A stretch of 15,200 nucleotides of DNA from assembly GCA_003021335.1 (NCBI GenBank), contig PXQL01000031.1, forward strand, positions 16,445-31,644, in the 5' to 3' direction. This DNA comes from Halobacteriales archaeon QH_10_67_13. GTDB taxonomy: Archaea > Halobacteriota > Halobacteria > Halobacteriales > Haloarculaceae. Of this stretch, positions 6,114 through 15,200 are shown piece by piece. Both the position numbers and the translations under genes were made by a program. The stretch's first letter is position 1, and the number at the start of each line of letters is the position of its first letter. The notes under the pieces are model-generated. The model was not told the origin of the DNA. It did no database searches and worked only from the letters and a program-made list of their open reading frames with translations.

Positions 6114-7016
6114 ATGGAGACCGTGCGGATCATCGGCGTGCCGATGGACCTGGGCGCGGACCGACGCGGCGTCGACATGGGGCCGTCGGCGGTCCGGTAC
6201 GGCGGGCTCGCGGACGAACTCGAGCGGATCGGGTGGACCTGCACCGACGACGGCGACATCGCCGTCCCCCGGGCCGAACAGCGCGACCCCTCCGACGGCG
6301 GCGAGGGATCGGCAAAGTACCTGCCGTCGATTGAGGCGACCTGCGGCCGGCTCGCAGACCGGGTCCAGGCCGCCAGGGCCGACGCCGAACTCCCCGTGGT
6401 GCTCGGGGGTGACCACGCGGTCGCGATCGGCACCGTCGCGGGCGCGGCCGACCGCCCAACCGGGCTGCTCTGGATCGACGCCCACGGCGATTACAACACG
6501 CCGCGTACGTCCCCGAGCGGGAACGTCCACGGAATGCCCCTGGCGGCGATCCTCGGTGCGGGACCGTTCGCGGAGAAGGAGTGGGCCCACACGCCGGCGG
6601 TCGACCCCGCGAACGTCGCGATCGTCGGGCTCCGGTCGCTCGACGGTCAGGAGCGCCGGGCGCTCAGCAACAGCGAGGTCAGCGTCTACACGATGAGCGA
6701 TATCGACCGGCGCGGAATCACGAGCGTGACACGTGAGGCCGTCAACGTCGCGACCGACGCGGTCGAACAGGTCCATCTGAGTCTCGATCTCGACGCGGTC
6801 GACCCCACCGAGGCGCCGGGCGTCGGGACGCCGGTTCGGGGTGGACTTACCTACCGCGAGAGCCACGCTGCGATGGAGGTGATCGACACTGAGGCCCGGG
6901 AGCTACTATCATCAGTCGAGCTCGTCGAGGTGAACCCGATTATCGACGAGCACAACACGACCGGCGGGCTAGCCGTCGAACTTGCCGCGAGCGCGCTCGG
7001 GGACACGGTCCTGTGA
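6114..7016 (+). CDS. rocF: Arginase
   Basis: 300 residues, standard for arginases, hydrolysing L-arginine to L-ornithine and urea with a binuclear Mn centre. All metal ligands are visible: H101 in [11 protein letters not shown]122, H124 and D126 in [10 protein letters not shown], and D225 and D227 in [10 protein letters not shown]. The segment [13 protein letters not shown] (132-144) is the arginase-type substrate loop; agmatinases have a different THG-type loop here. EVNPIID (272-278) closes the active site. The N-terminus [20 protein letters not shown] is canonical and fixes the start at 6114; an in-frame ATG at 6036 would add unrelated residues and lie upstream of the TATA box. It stands alone, divergent from nothing and convergent with gyrA (38 bp gap). 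The likely role is arginine catabolism. Confidence 0.9.
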   Translation: METVRIIGVPMDLGADRRGVDMGPSAVRYGGLADELERIGWTCTDDGDIAVPRAEQRDPSDGGEGSAKYLPSIEATCGRLADRVQAARADAELPVVLGGDHAVAIGTVAGAADRPTGLLWIDAHGDYNTPRTSPSGNVHGMPLAAILGAGPFAEKEWAHTPAVDPANVAIVGLRSLDGQERRALSNSEVSVYTMSDIDRRGITSVTREAVNVATDAVEQVHLSLDLDAVDPTEAPGVGTPVRGGLTYRESHAAMEVIDTEARELLSSVELVEVNPIIDEHNTTGGLAVELAASALGDTVL

Positions 7017-7054
7017 CCGTGCACGAATCGAACTGAGCCGCGGCGCGCACCCGG

Positions 7055-9506
7055 CTACGCGTCGTCGCCGGGCACGACAGTGAGACTCGCGACCTCGTCG
7101 TCCTCTTCGAGGCGCATGACAACGACGCCTTTCGTGTTGCGTCCGACCGTCGAGATCTCCGTGACCGGCGCGCGCATAATTTGTCCCTGCGTACTCATCA
7201 CGACGATGTGATCGTCCTCGGCGACGGCCGTCGCCGCCCGGACCGGTCCGTTGCGATCGCCGGTCTCGATGTCGACCAGCCCCTTCCCGTACCGGGATTG
7301 GCGCCGGTACTCCGAGAGGGGCGTGCGCTTGCCGTAGGCCCTCCAGATCGATTCCTCGCACGCCCCGGGCGGTCCGACCCATCGCGCGAGCATCGGTTTC
7401 GTCGAACCGGATCGTCATGCCCGCCGCGGTCGCGAGCACCAGGTCGCTCTCGCCGTCGGTGATGGTCACGTCGGTGATCGCGTCGTCTTCCGGGACCCCG
7501 GCGGCGATGATCCCGCCGGCGTGGACGTTCTGAAACTCCGTGGCGCAGGTCCGTTTCACGTAGCCGTTCCGGGAGACGGTCGTGATGTAGGCGTCCTCGT
7601 CGAAGGCGTCGGTGGCGACCACCCCGGCCAGTTCCTCGCCGTCGTCGAGATCGAGGACGTTGACCGCTGACTTCCCCCGGGCCTGGCGGGACATCTCGGG
7701 AATCTCGTAGGTCTTCAGCCGATAGACCCGGCCGGCGGTGGTGAAACAGAGCAGGTACGCGTGGGTGTTCGCCCGGAACACCTGCGAGACGCGGTCGCCC
7801 GACTTCGGGTCGGCACCGATGATTCCCTTGCCGCCGCGGTGCTGGGGGTCGAAAGTCTCGACGGGCATGCGCTTGATGTAATCCTGTTCGGTGAGCACCA
7901 CGAGAACATCCTCCTCGGGGATCAGATCCTCGTGGGTGACCTGGCCGTCGGCCTCGGTGATCGTCGTTCGGCGCTCGTCGCCGTACTCGTCTTTGAGCTC
8001 GCGCAGCTCGTCTTTGATCACTCCCTCGAGTTTGCTCTCCGAGGCGAGCACCGACTCGAGGTACTCGATGCGCTCGGTGACCTGTTCGTACTCCTCGTGG
8101 ATCTCGCCGGCCTCCATCGAGGTGAGCGAACCCAGCTGCATCCGGAGGATATGATCGGCCTGTTCGGTCGAGAACTCAAAGCCCTCCGCCAGGGCCGGGT
8201 CGACGTCGATGTCGGCTTCGAGGACCGCGGCCGGGTCGCGCTCGCCGGTCAGGGCCGCCCGCGCCTGGTCGCGGTCGGCGGATTCGGTGATCAGGGTCAC
8301 GATCGCCTCGGCGTTCTCGACGGCCTCAAGACGCCCTTCGAGAATGTGGGCCCGATCCCGGGCCTCGGCGAGGTCGTGTTCCGAGCGCCGCCGGACGACC
8401 TCCTTGCGGTGGGCGAGGTAGGCTTCGAGGGTCTCTTTGAGCGTCAGCAGCTCGGGCTGGCCGTCGATCAGCGCCAGGTTGATCACCCCGAAGGTTGCCT
8501 CGAGGTGACTCTCGAGCAGCTGGTTCTCGACCACGTCCGGGTTCGCGCCGCGCTTGAGATCGAAGACGACCCGAACCCCGTTGCGGTCTGACTCGTCGCG
8601 CAGATCCGAGATGCCCTCGATCATTCCCTCGTTGACGTCTTCTGCGATTCGCTCGACCAGCCGGCCCTTGTTGGTCTGGTAGGGCAGCTCGGTCACAACG
8701 ATGCGGTCGTCCTCGACGCGGTAGTCCGCGCGCATCCGGATCCGACCGCGCCCGGTGGCGTAGGCCGAGTGGATCGCCTCGGTCCCAACGATCGTCCCGC
8801 CGGTCGGGAAGTCCGGCCCCGTGATGTGTTCCATCAGGTCGGCAATAGAACAGTCCGGATCCTCGATCAGGCGGATCACGGCGTCGACGACCTCTCCGAG
8901 GTTGTGTGGCGGGACGTTCGTGCTCATCCCGACGGCGATACCCGAGGAGCCGTTCAACAGCAGGTTCGGCAGCTTCGCCGGCAGCACCTCGGGCTCCTCG
9001 AGGCGGTCGTCGTAGTTGGACTGGAAGTCGACGGTGTCTTTCTCGATGTCCGCGAGCAGCTCCTCGGCGATCGGCGCCATCCGGGCTTCGGTGTACCGCA
9101 TCGCCGCCGCGGGGTCGTCGTCCATCGACCCGAAGTTGCCCTGGCCGTCGACCAGCGGATACCGCAGCGAAAAGTCCTGGGCCATCCGGACCAGGGTGTC
9201 GTAGATCGCCGAGTCGCCGTGGGGGTGGTAATCGCCCATCGTCTCGCCGACGATCGAGGAGGACTTGCGGTGGCTCGAGCCCGCGGTGACGCCCATCTCC
9301 GACATCGCGTACAGGATCCGCCGGTGGACCGGCTTGAGCCCGTCCCGGGCGTCGGGCAGCGCTCGCCCGGCGATGACGCTCATCGCGTAGTCGATGTAAC
9401 TCTGCTCCATCTCGTCCTCGATGCGGACCCGCTCGACGTTCGCGGCGGGTGCCTGGACGGCCGTCGGATTGGCGTCTGACTCCTCGTCGGGGAATTCTGA
9501 GCTCAT
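7055..9506 (-). pseudogene. gyrA: DNA gyrase subunit A, frameshifted by an internal deletion
   Basis: Gyrase A cleaves and reseals DNA in the A2B2 enzyme that introduces negative supercoils. Starting [18 protein letters not shown], the N-terminal part is normal: [10 protein letters not shown] (94-103) with the drug-sensitive-type S99 and D103, and catalytic Y138 in [10 protein letters not shown]. The C-terminal pinwheel begins near residue 550 with the GyrA box QHRGGKG (555-561, at 7824-7844). Blades 1-4 read cleanly to GVRGIDLEG (codon 723, ending at 7338). The frame then breaks: one extra base (7337) precedes [13 protein letters not shown], which continues blades 5 and 6 in another frame to a TAG at 7055-7057. 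The blade 4-5 linker and first strand of blade 5, roughly 25-30 residues, are absent. In the unshifted frame an arginine-rich tail would run on to 6969, inside arginase on the opposite strand. It starts 3 nt after the gyrB stop, so is co-transcribed. Confidence 0.9.
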
Positions 9507-9509
9507 CGG

Positions 9510-11450
<1,941 letters not shown>

Positions 11451-11465
11451 TTAGCCCCCCACTGC

Positions 11466-11472
11466 TTTTAAA
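11466..11472 (-). promoter_or_regulatory. TATA box of the gyrBA operon
   Basis: TTTTAAA on the plus strand (TTTAAAA on the coding strand) lies in GC-rich surroundings, core TTTAAA 11467-11472, centre about 37 bp upstream of the gyrB ATG (11432). Transcription would start near 11442, giving a leader of about 10 nt with no Shine-Dalgarno motif. A palindrome CGTATACG (11439-11446) covers the predicted start site. Confidence 0.55.
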
Positions 11473-11475
11473 GCT

Positions 11476-11493
11476 CACGCACGCGTGTGCGCG
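11476..11493. promoter_or_regulatory. 18-nt alternating purine-pyrimidine tract next to the gyrB promoter
   Basis: CACGCACGCGTGTGCGCG alternates pyrimidine and purine perfectly for 18 nt using only CG and CA/TG steps, the most Z-DNA-prone composition, and includes the palindrome CACGCGTG (11480-11487). It lies 3 nt upstream of the gyrB TATA box, where TFB recognition would occur. Comparable alternating tracts (RY box) are known to confer supercoiling sensitivity on the Halobacterium bop promoter; a similar role here is inferred. Confidence 0.45.
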
Positions 11494-11525
11494 AGCAACC
11501 TCCCCGACTACGAGATCCTCGACGA

Positions 11526-11924
11526 TCACGAGAGAAAGTCGGCCATCGCGTCGGCGGCGACGGCGATCTCAGTGTACTCGACGACCTCGATGTCGCCGGC
11601 ACCGCGGATCATCGCCGAGAGCTCGTGTTCGCCGGTCGGGCGGTAGAGCGCGAGCGTCGGCGTGCCGGCCGCGACGGCTCGGCCGAGCTCGTAGCCGACG
11701 CCGAGACTCGGCGTGGTGACCTCGGCGACGACGGCGTCGGCGGCCCGGAGCCACTCGACGTCCCGGTCGTGGATCTCCCCGTCGGCAAGATCCTCCTCGG
11801 GTTCGGCGGTGCCGACGTGTTCTGTCAGGACCGTCCCGTGAGTCGACAGCTCTTCGATCAACTCGGCGTACAGGCTGGCGTCGTCGCGCCCGCCCCGGAT
11901 CGAGCCACAAAAGTACAGCTCCAT
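11526..11924 (-). CDS. DNPH1/RCL-like 2'-deoxynucleoside 5'-phosphate N-hydrolase
   Basis: 132 residues of the nucleoside 2-deoxyribosyltransferase superfamily. N-terminal [13 protein letters not shown] (3-15) is the nucleotide-binding signature of the DNPH1/RCL branch, and [16 protein letters not shown] (68-83) holds the nucleophile E79. Spacing matches the rat RCL active site: D55, S73, E79 and S103 fall where D69, S87, E93 and S117 are expected. The reaction would be hydrolysis of the N-glycosidic bond of deoxynucleoside monophosphates, giving a free base and deoxyribose 5-phosphate, a nucleotide pool sanitation role. The phosphate-binding serines argue against a plain deoxyribosyltransferase. 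It has its own TATA-like box and lies upstream of gyrB on the same strand, but gyrB has a separate promoter in the 93-bp gap. Confidence 0.8.
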   Translation of the reverse strand: MELYFCGSIRGGRDDASLYAELIEELSTHGTVLTEHVGTAEPEEDLADGEIHDRDVEWLRAADAVVAEVTTPSLGVGYELGRAVAAGTPTLALYRPTGEHELSAMIRGAGDIEVVEYTEIAVAADAMADFLS

Positions 11925-11947
11925 GACTCGGGATCGTCCGATCGATC

Positions 11948-11952
11948 ATTAA
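11948..11952 (-). promoter_or_regulatory. TATA-like box of the DNPH1-like gene
   Basis: ATTAA (TTAAT on the coding strand) is centred 26 bp upstream of the ATG at 11924, leaderless spacing, in the divergent intergenic region shared with top6B. Confidence 0.4.
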
Positions 11953-12057
11953 CCGTTTTGCTCTCTCCTCGCGATCGGGAGGCCGGGACCGTCGGTGCGG
12001 TTTCGGCGGGGCTATGGTCGCAGGCGGGCACCACTTTCGCCGTGGTTGCGGGCAACA

Positions 12058-12064
12058 TTTATAC
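12058..12064 (+). promoter_or_regulatory. TATA box of top6B
   Basis: TTTATAC is centred about 29 bp before the top6B ATG at 12090, so the transcript is leaderless or nearly so. It supports this start over the in-frame extension that runs back to 11487 across the DNPH1-like gene. Confidence 0.6.
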
Positions 12065-12260
12065 CCGGGTCCGGTATCACCTTTACAGGATGACTTCTTA
12101 CCAGTCGCGCCTCGGCGGCGAGGAGGGAATCGCCGAGGAGCTGGCCGAGAGCCAGCGTTCGATCTCTATCGCCGAGTTCTTCGAGAAGAACCGGCACATG
12201 CTCGGGTTCGACTCGGGCGCCCGGGGGCTGGTGACCGCGGTCAAAGAGGGGGTGGATAAC

Positions 12261-13818
12261 TCGCTCACGTGGTCGACGCCGTTTGTCTACCGCGACGGCG
12301 ACGAGACGATCCATCGACCGATCGGTGAGGCAGTCGACGAACTGATCGAGGACAACCGCAAGGCCGTGGTCACGAAGCGCGGCGGTGACCTCGAGAAACT
12401 CAGGGTCGACAGGCTGGAGGCACTCTCCTTCGACGACGCGTACGATGTCGACTTCCAGCGGATCAGCAGCGTGTTCAGACACCGGGTCAACAGCGATGTC
12501 TTTCGTATCACCGTCGAGGGGGGCCGAGAGGTCGAACTGACGGACTATCACAGCGTGTTCGTGCTCCGGGACGGCGAGGTCGTCTCCGTCGAGACGAGCG
12601 ATATCGACGAGGACGACTACGTCGTCCTTCCGGACACTGCATGGAGCGGAGCGAACGTCGACCGGCTCGACTTTGTGTCCGAACTGGCACAGCTCTCGCC
12701 GGATCGAACGGAGGCCGTCGGACTCTACGGCGTCGAGCAGCTGATTGACGAGCATTACGATGCGATCCGCCAACAGGTGGACACGCAGTACCGGATGAAC
12801 GATTTCCGGAAGTGCGACCGCCTCCCGTTCAACATCGTTCGGAAACTCGACCTCGATCCGGAGGCGTACCGGGACTGTGAGATCGGCTACCGGTACGGCC
12901 GAAACAACGTTCCAGCGGTCGTTCCGGTCGACGAACGCTTGGCCGAACTCCTCGGCGTGTACGCGGCGGAGGGCTGTGTCACGGGCGAGGATCACGAGAA
13001 GGTATATCTCTCGCTCGGCACCCACGAGTCTGCTCTGATCGCCCGTACCGAACGGCTGGTACGGTCGGTGTTCGGCGTGTCCCCGTCGACGGTCGCCGCT
13101 CACGAGACTGCCACGAACGTGACGATCCCGTCGAAGATCGTCGGGCTCCTGTTCGAGGAGGTGTTCGACGCCGGAACGGGGGCGTCCGAGAACCGTGTTC
13201 CGAGATACGTCTTCGACTTCCCTCGGGACCTCCGTGAGCGATTCCTGCTGGGATACGCGGCCGGTGACGGGTATCCCACGGAATCGGTCATTGAGACGCT
13301 CGAACGGGAGGGTGATATCGATGACGTCCCGGAAGATCGGCTCGTACTCTCGACATCATCGGACCGGCTGTCGTCCGGACTCCAGTATCTCCTCTCATCC
13401 ATCGGATACGACGCGACACACGAGCGGGTCGACGCCGGAACGCGGACGATCCAGGGACGCTCGATCGAGTTTGGCGACTCCCACAAGTTGTATGTGCACA
13501 CGGACCAGTCGTCGGTGTCACGAAGACGGCTTCCGGCCGACGAGGTAGTGTCGGGCGTCGAGGACGCGAAGCTCGAAGCTCGCCTACGACCTCGACGGAC
13601 GGCAGGATCGGGTCGATACTGGGCACGCGTTGGCACTCGCCGACGGTGGGTCCCTCCAGTTCACTGGCAACGGACGGGCGATCGCGGAGAGCGACCTGAC
13701 CGCGCTTCCGGTCAACTCCGTTGAACGGATCGAGTACGACCGCGAGTGGGTGTACGATGTCTCCGTGCCCGGCGACGAGAACTTCATGGCCGGTACGTCG
13801 CCGCTTGCGTGTCACAAC
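12261..13818 (+). mobile_element. Intein 1 of Top6B, with LAGLIDADG homing endonuclease
   Basis: It begins at S in [15 protein letters not shown] right after VDN and ends ...LACHN before SLDA, so splicing would rejoin the N-box VDN-SLDA. Splice blocks: Ser1 (block A), T-D-Y-H in block B (12540-12551), block [17 protein letters not shown], and block G with penultimate His and terminal Asn followed by Ser+1. Two LAGLIDADG helices mark a homing endonuclease: LLGVYAAEG (12948-12974) and LLGYAAGDG (13245-13271), with their acidic residues E and D present. Without the 7-bp duplication at 13568-13581 it is exactly 517 codons. As sequenced it is out of frame after 13574, so neither splicing nor the downstream extein can be made. 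Inteins at Top6B are known in haloarchaea. Confidence 0.9.
13568..13581 (+). repeat. 7-bp tandem duplication (GAAGCTC x2) breaking the intein frame
   Basis: GAAGCTC occurs at 13568-13574 and again at 13575-13581. Deleting either copy joins ...VEDAKL to [16 protein letters not shown] in one frame and restores continuity from the top6B start to the second intein. The 7-bp unit accounts exactly for the +1 shift. Confidence 0.9.
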
Positions 13819-13995
13819 AGTCTCGATGCCGCCGAGGAGGCGGGTATTCTCCCGGACATTTATATCGAGATTCAGAAAGATCGTGATTACTACACCGTCA
13901 TCATCGAGGACAATGGCCCCGGGATCACGAAAGAACAGATCCCGAAGATCTTCGGCAAACTGCTGTACGGCTCCCGATTCCACACCCGGGAGCAG

Positions 13996-15200
13996 TCGCT
14001 CACGCCGGACCAGGAGATCCTCGTTCGCCGGGACGGAACCGTCGAGACGATCCCGATCGGTCGGCTGGCGGACGCCTTTTTACCACAGGACGGCCCGGCA
14101 ACCGGTCGGATCCCGGGCGACATCGAGGTGCCATCGTTCAACCGCGAGACCCACGAGCTGACCTGGCAGCCGGTGACCCAGGTCACGCGCCACGAGACCG
14201 ACGGCGCGACCTACGAGATCACGACCGAGAAGAACCGGACCGTCGAGGTGACCGGCGATCACAGCGTCTTCTCGGTGACCGCGCGCGGAGAAACCGAAGA
14301 GATCGCCGTCCGCGACCTCGCGGCCGGCGACTGGCTGCTCGCCCCACGGTCGTTGCCGGGTCCCGAGGAGCCAATCACGGAGATCAACCTGCTCGAGCGG
14401 TTGCCGACCGCGGAGCTGGCCGACCGGCGGCTGTACGTCTACGGGTTCGATCGGACGCTGCTTGAGCGCATCAGGGACGGCGAGACCGTCCGGAAACGCC
14501 CCGATCCCGAGAGCCGCCGGGAGCGGACCTACTACCGGTACAACGGCGTCGAGATCCTGAAAGACAGCCTTGAGTCGAACTACCTCGAGAAGGGATTCCT
14601 GCCGGCCGAGACGGTCGGAAAGCTCGGCTGGGAGGAAATCGCGGCCGAACAGTCGTGTGTTCTTCGCAGCTACCGGGTCGGCGGCGAGCAGACCGAGATC
14701 CCGGTGTCCTTGCCGGTCACGGAGGAGCTGATGGAGCTGCTCGGCTACTACGTCGCGGAGGGCCACGCCGGGGCCCGTCAGGCCGGGCTGACCTTCGGGA
14801 GCCACGAGACGGACCTCGTCGAGACTGCCGAACGGGCGGCCGTCGCCTCCGGCGGATCGACGACGACGGTCGAGCGCGAACGCAACTCGACGCGGGTGAA
14901 GCTGTTCGGATCGCCGCTGGTCATGTTTCTGAAACAGGCCTGTGGCGCCGAGGCCGCCGACAAGCACGTCCCCGAGTTCGTCTTCGAGGTCTCCCCGCGG
15001 CACCAGCGCCAGTTCCTGCGGGCGGTCTACGAGGGGGACGGCTCCGACGCGCACCCGAGCAACCAGCTCTCACACAGCACGGTGAGCGAGCGGCTGGCAA
15101 GGCAGCTGTCGGTGCTGTGGAACACGCAGGGCGTGCTCGCGAGCACGGAGACGCTCGAGTCGGCGGGCGGGTACGGCGACGGGGAGCAGACCCGGTACCG
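13996..15200 (+). mobile_element. Intein 2 of Top6B, with LAGLIDADG homing endonuclease, truncated by window end
   Basis: Inserted after GSRFHTREQ, exactly where the lid motif SRGQQGIG of Top6B should follow. It opens with Ser1 in [20 protein letters not shown] (block A), then block [11 protein letters not shown] with T and H (14251-14262). LAGLIDADG helices LLGYYVAEG (14737-14763) and [10 protein letters not shown] (15013-15042) carry the acidic residues E and D. About 401 codons are open to the window end; the C-terminal blocks F and G are not visible. Its sequence differs clearly from intein 1 apart from the shared SLT start, so the two probably arrived independently. Confidence 0.88.

Larger units (their letters stand above)
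12090..15200 (+). pseudogene. top6B: DNA topoisomerase VI subunit B with two inteins, frameshifted, 3' end outside window
   Basis: Top6B is the GHKL ATPase subunit of archaeal topoisomerase VI, which relaxes and decatenates DNA together with Top6A. The host protein (extein) is in three pieces. Residues 1-57 (12090-12260) start [10 protein letters not shown] and end in VKEGVDN, the Mg-binding N-box with E53 and N57. Residues 58-116 (13819-13995) start [18 protein letters not shown], contain EDNGPGI, and end GSRFHTREQ. The remainder, beginning with the SRGQQGIG-type lid motif expected at this point, lies beyond the second intein and outside the window. All visible ATPase motifs are intact. The gene is broken because intein 1 contains a 7-bp tandem duplication that shifts the frame by +1. 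Removing one copy gives a single frame from 12090 to the window end. Divergent from the DNPH1-gyrBA block. Confidence 0.88.

Noticed and set aside
7761..8591. 276-codon plus-strand open frame opposite gyrA
   Set aside because: It is the antisense shadow of a clear gyrA coding region, with a product made of mirrored codons and no domain.
11487..12089. Extended start for top6B back to 11487
   Set aside because: The extension is antisense to the DNPH1-like gene. Top6B homology and the TATA box both place the start at 12090.
12012..13103. 363-codon minus-strand open frame opposite intein 1
   Set aside because: Antisense shadow of the intein coding sequence, with no motifs of its own.

Overview
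The window is a high-GC stretch of a haloarchaeal (class Halobacteria) chromosome. The evidence is strongly acidic proteins with GC-rich third codon positions, several genes whose only promoter signal is a TATA-like box 24-29 bp before the ATG (leaderless transcripts), haloarchaea-specific small families (DUF5797- and DUF5787-like), and archaeal topoisomerase VI alongside DNA gyrase.

Layout, left to right. (1) 1-1280: the 3' end of a family X DNA polymerase (PolX with PHP domain) runs directly, in a different reading frame, into a Mut7-C RNase-domain gene. The junction near 840 looks like a deletion that removed the end of one gene and the start of the other. (2) 1339-2759: a DUF5797-like gene and, convergent with it with overlapping stop codons, a DUF5787-like gene that carries a PD...ExK nuclease signature and four cysteines. 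(3) 2831-3957: a nucleoside catabolism operon, cytidine deaminase followed by uridine phosphorylase, overlapping by ATGA. (4) 4025-4732: a stand-alone class I glutamine amidotransferase. (5) 4787-5320 (minus): a haloarchaeal HTH regulator. (6) 5358-6087: a decayed patch with a 5'-truncated, frameshifted universal stress protein remnant, a possible 41-residue membrane peptide and otherwise apparently empty DNA. (7) 6114-7016: arginase. (8) 7055-11432 (minus): the gyrB-gyrA operon. GyrB is intact. GyrA has an internal deletion and frameshift in its C-terminal pinwheel. (9) 11526-11924 (minus): a DNPH1-like nucleotide N-glycosidase. (10) 12090 to the window end: topoisomerase VI subunit B, interrupted by two inteins placed in conserved ATPase motifs. 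The first intein is frameshifted by a 7-bp tandem duplication. The second runs off the window.

Functionally the right half is a DNA topology locus (gyrase plus topo VI). The left half is nucleotide and DNA maintenance (PolX, cytidine deaminase, uridine phosphorylase, a nucleotide hydrolase), with arginine catabolism in between. The most notable signals are the double-intein Top6B, an 18-nt perfectly alternating purine-pyrimidine (Z-DNA-prone) tract next to the gyrB promoter, and at least four independent gene-breaking lesions in 15 kb, two of them in topoisomerase genes. At least some of those lesions may be assembly or sequencing errors, because loss of the only gyrA would be unexpected. Raw reads would decide.
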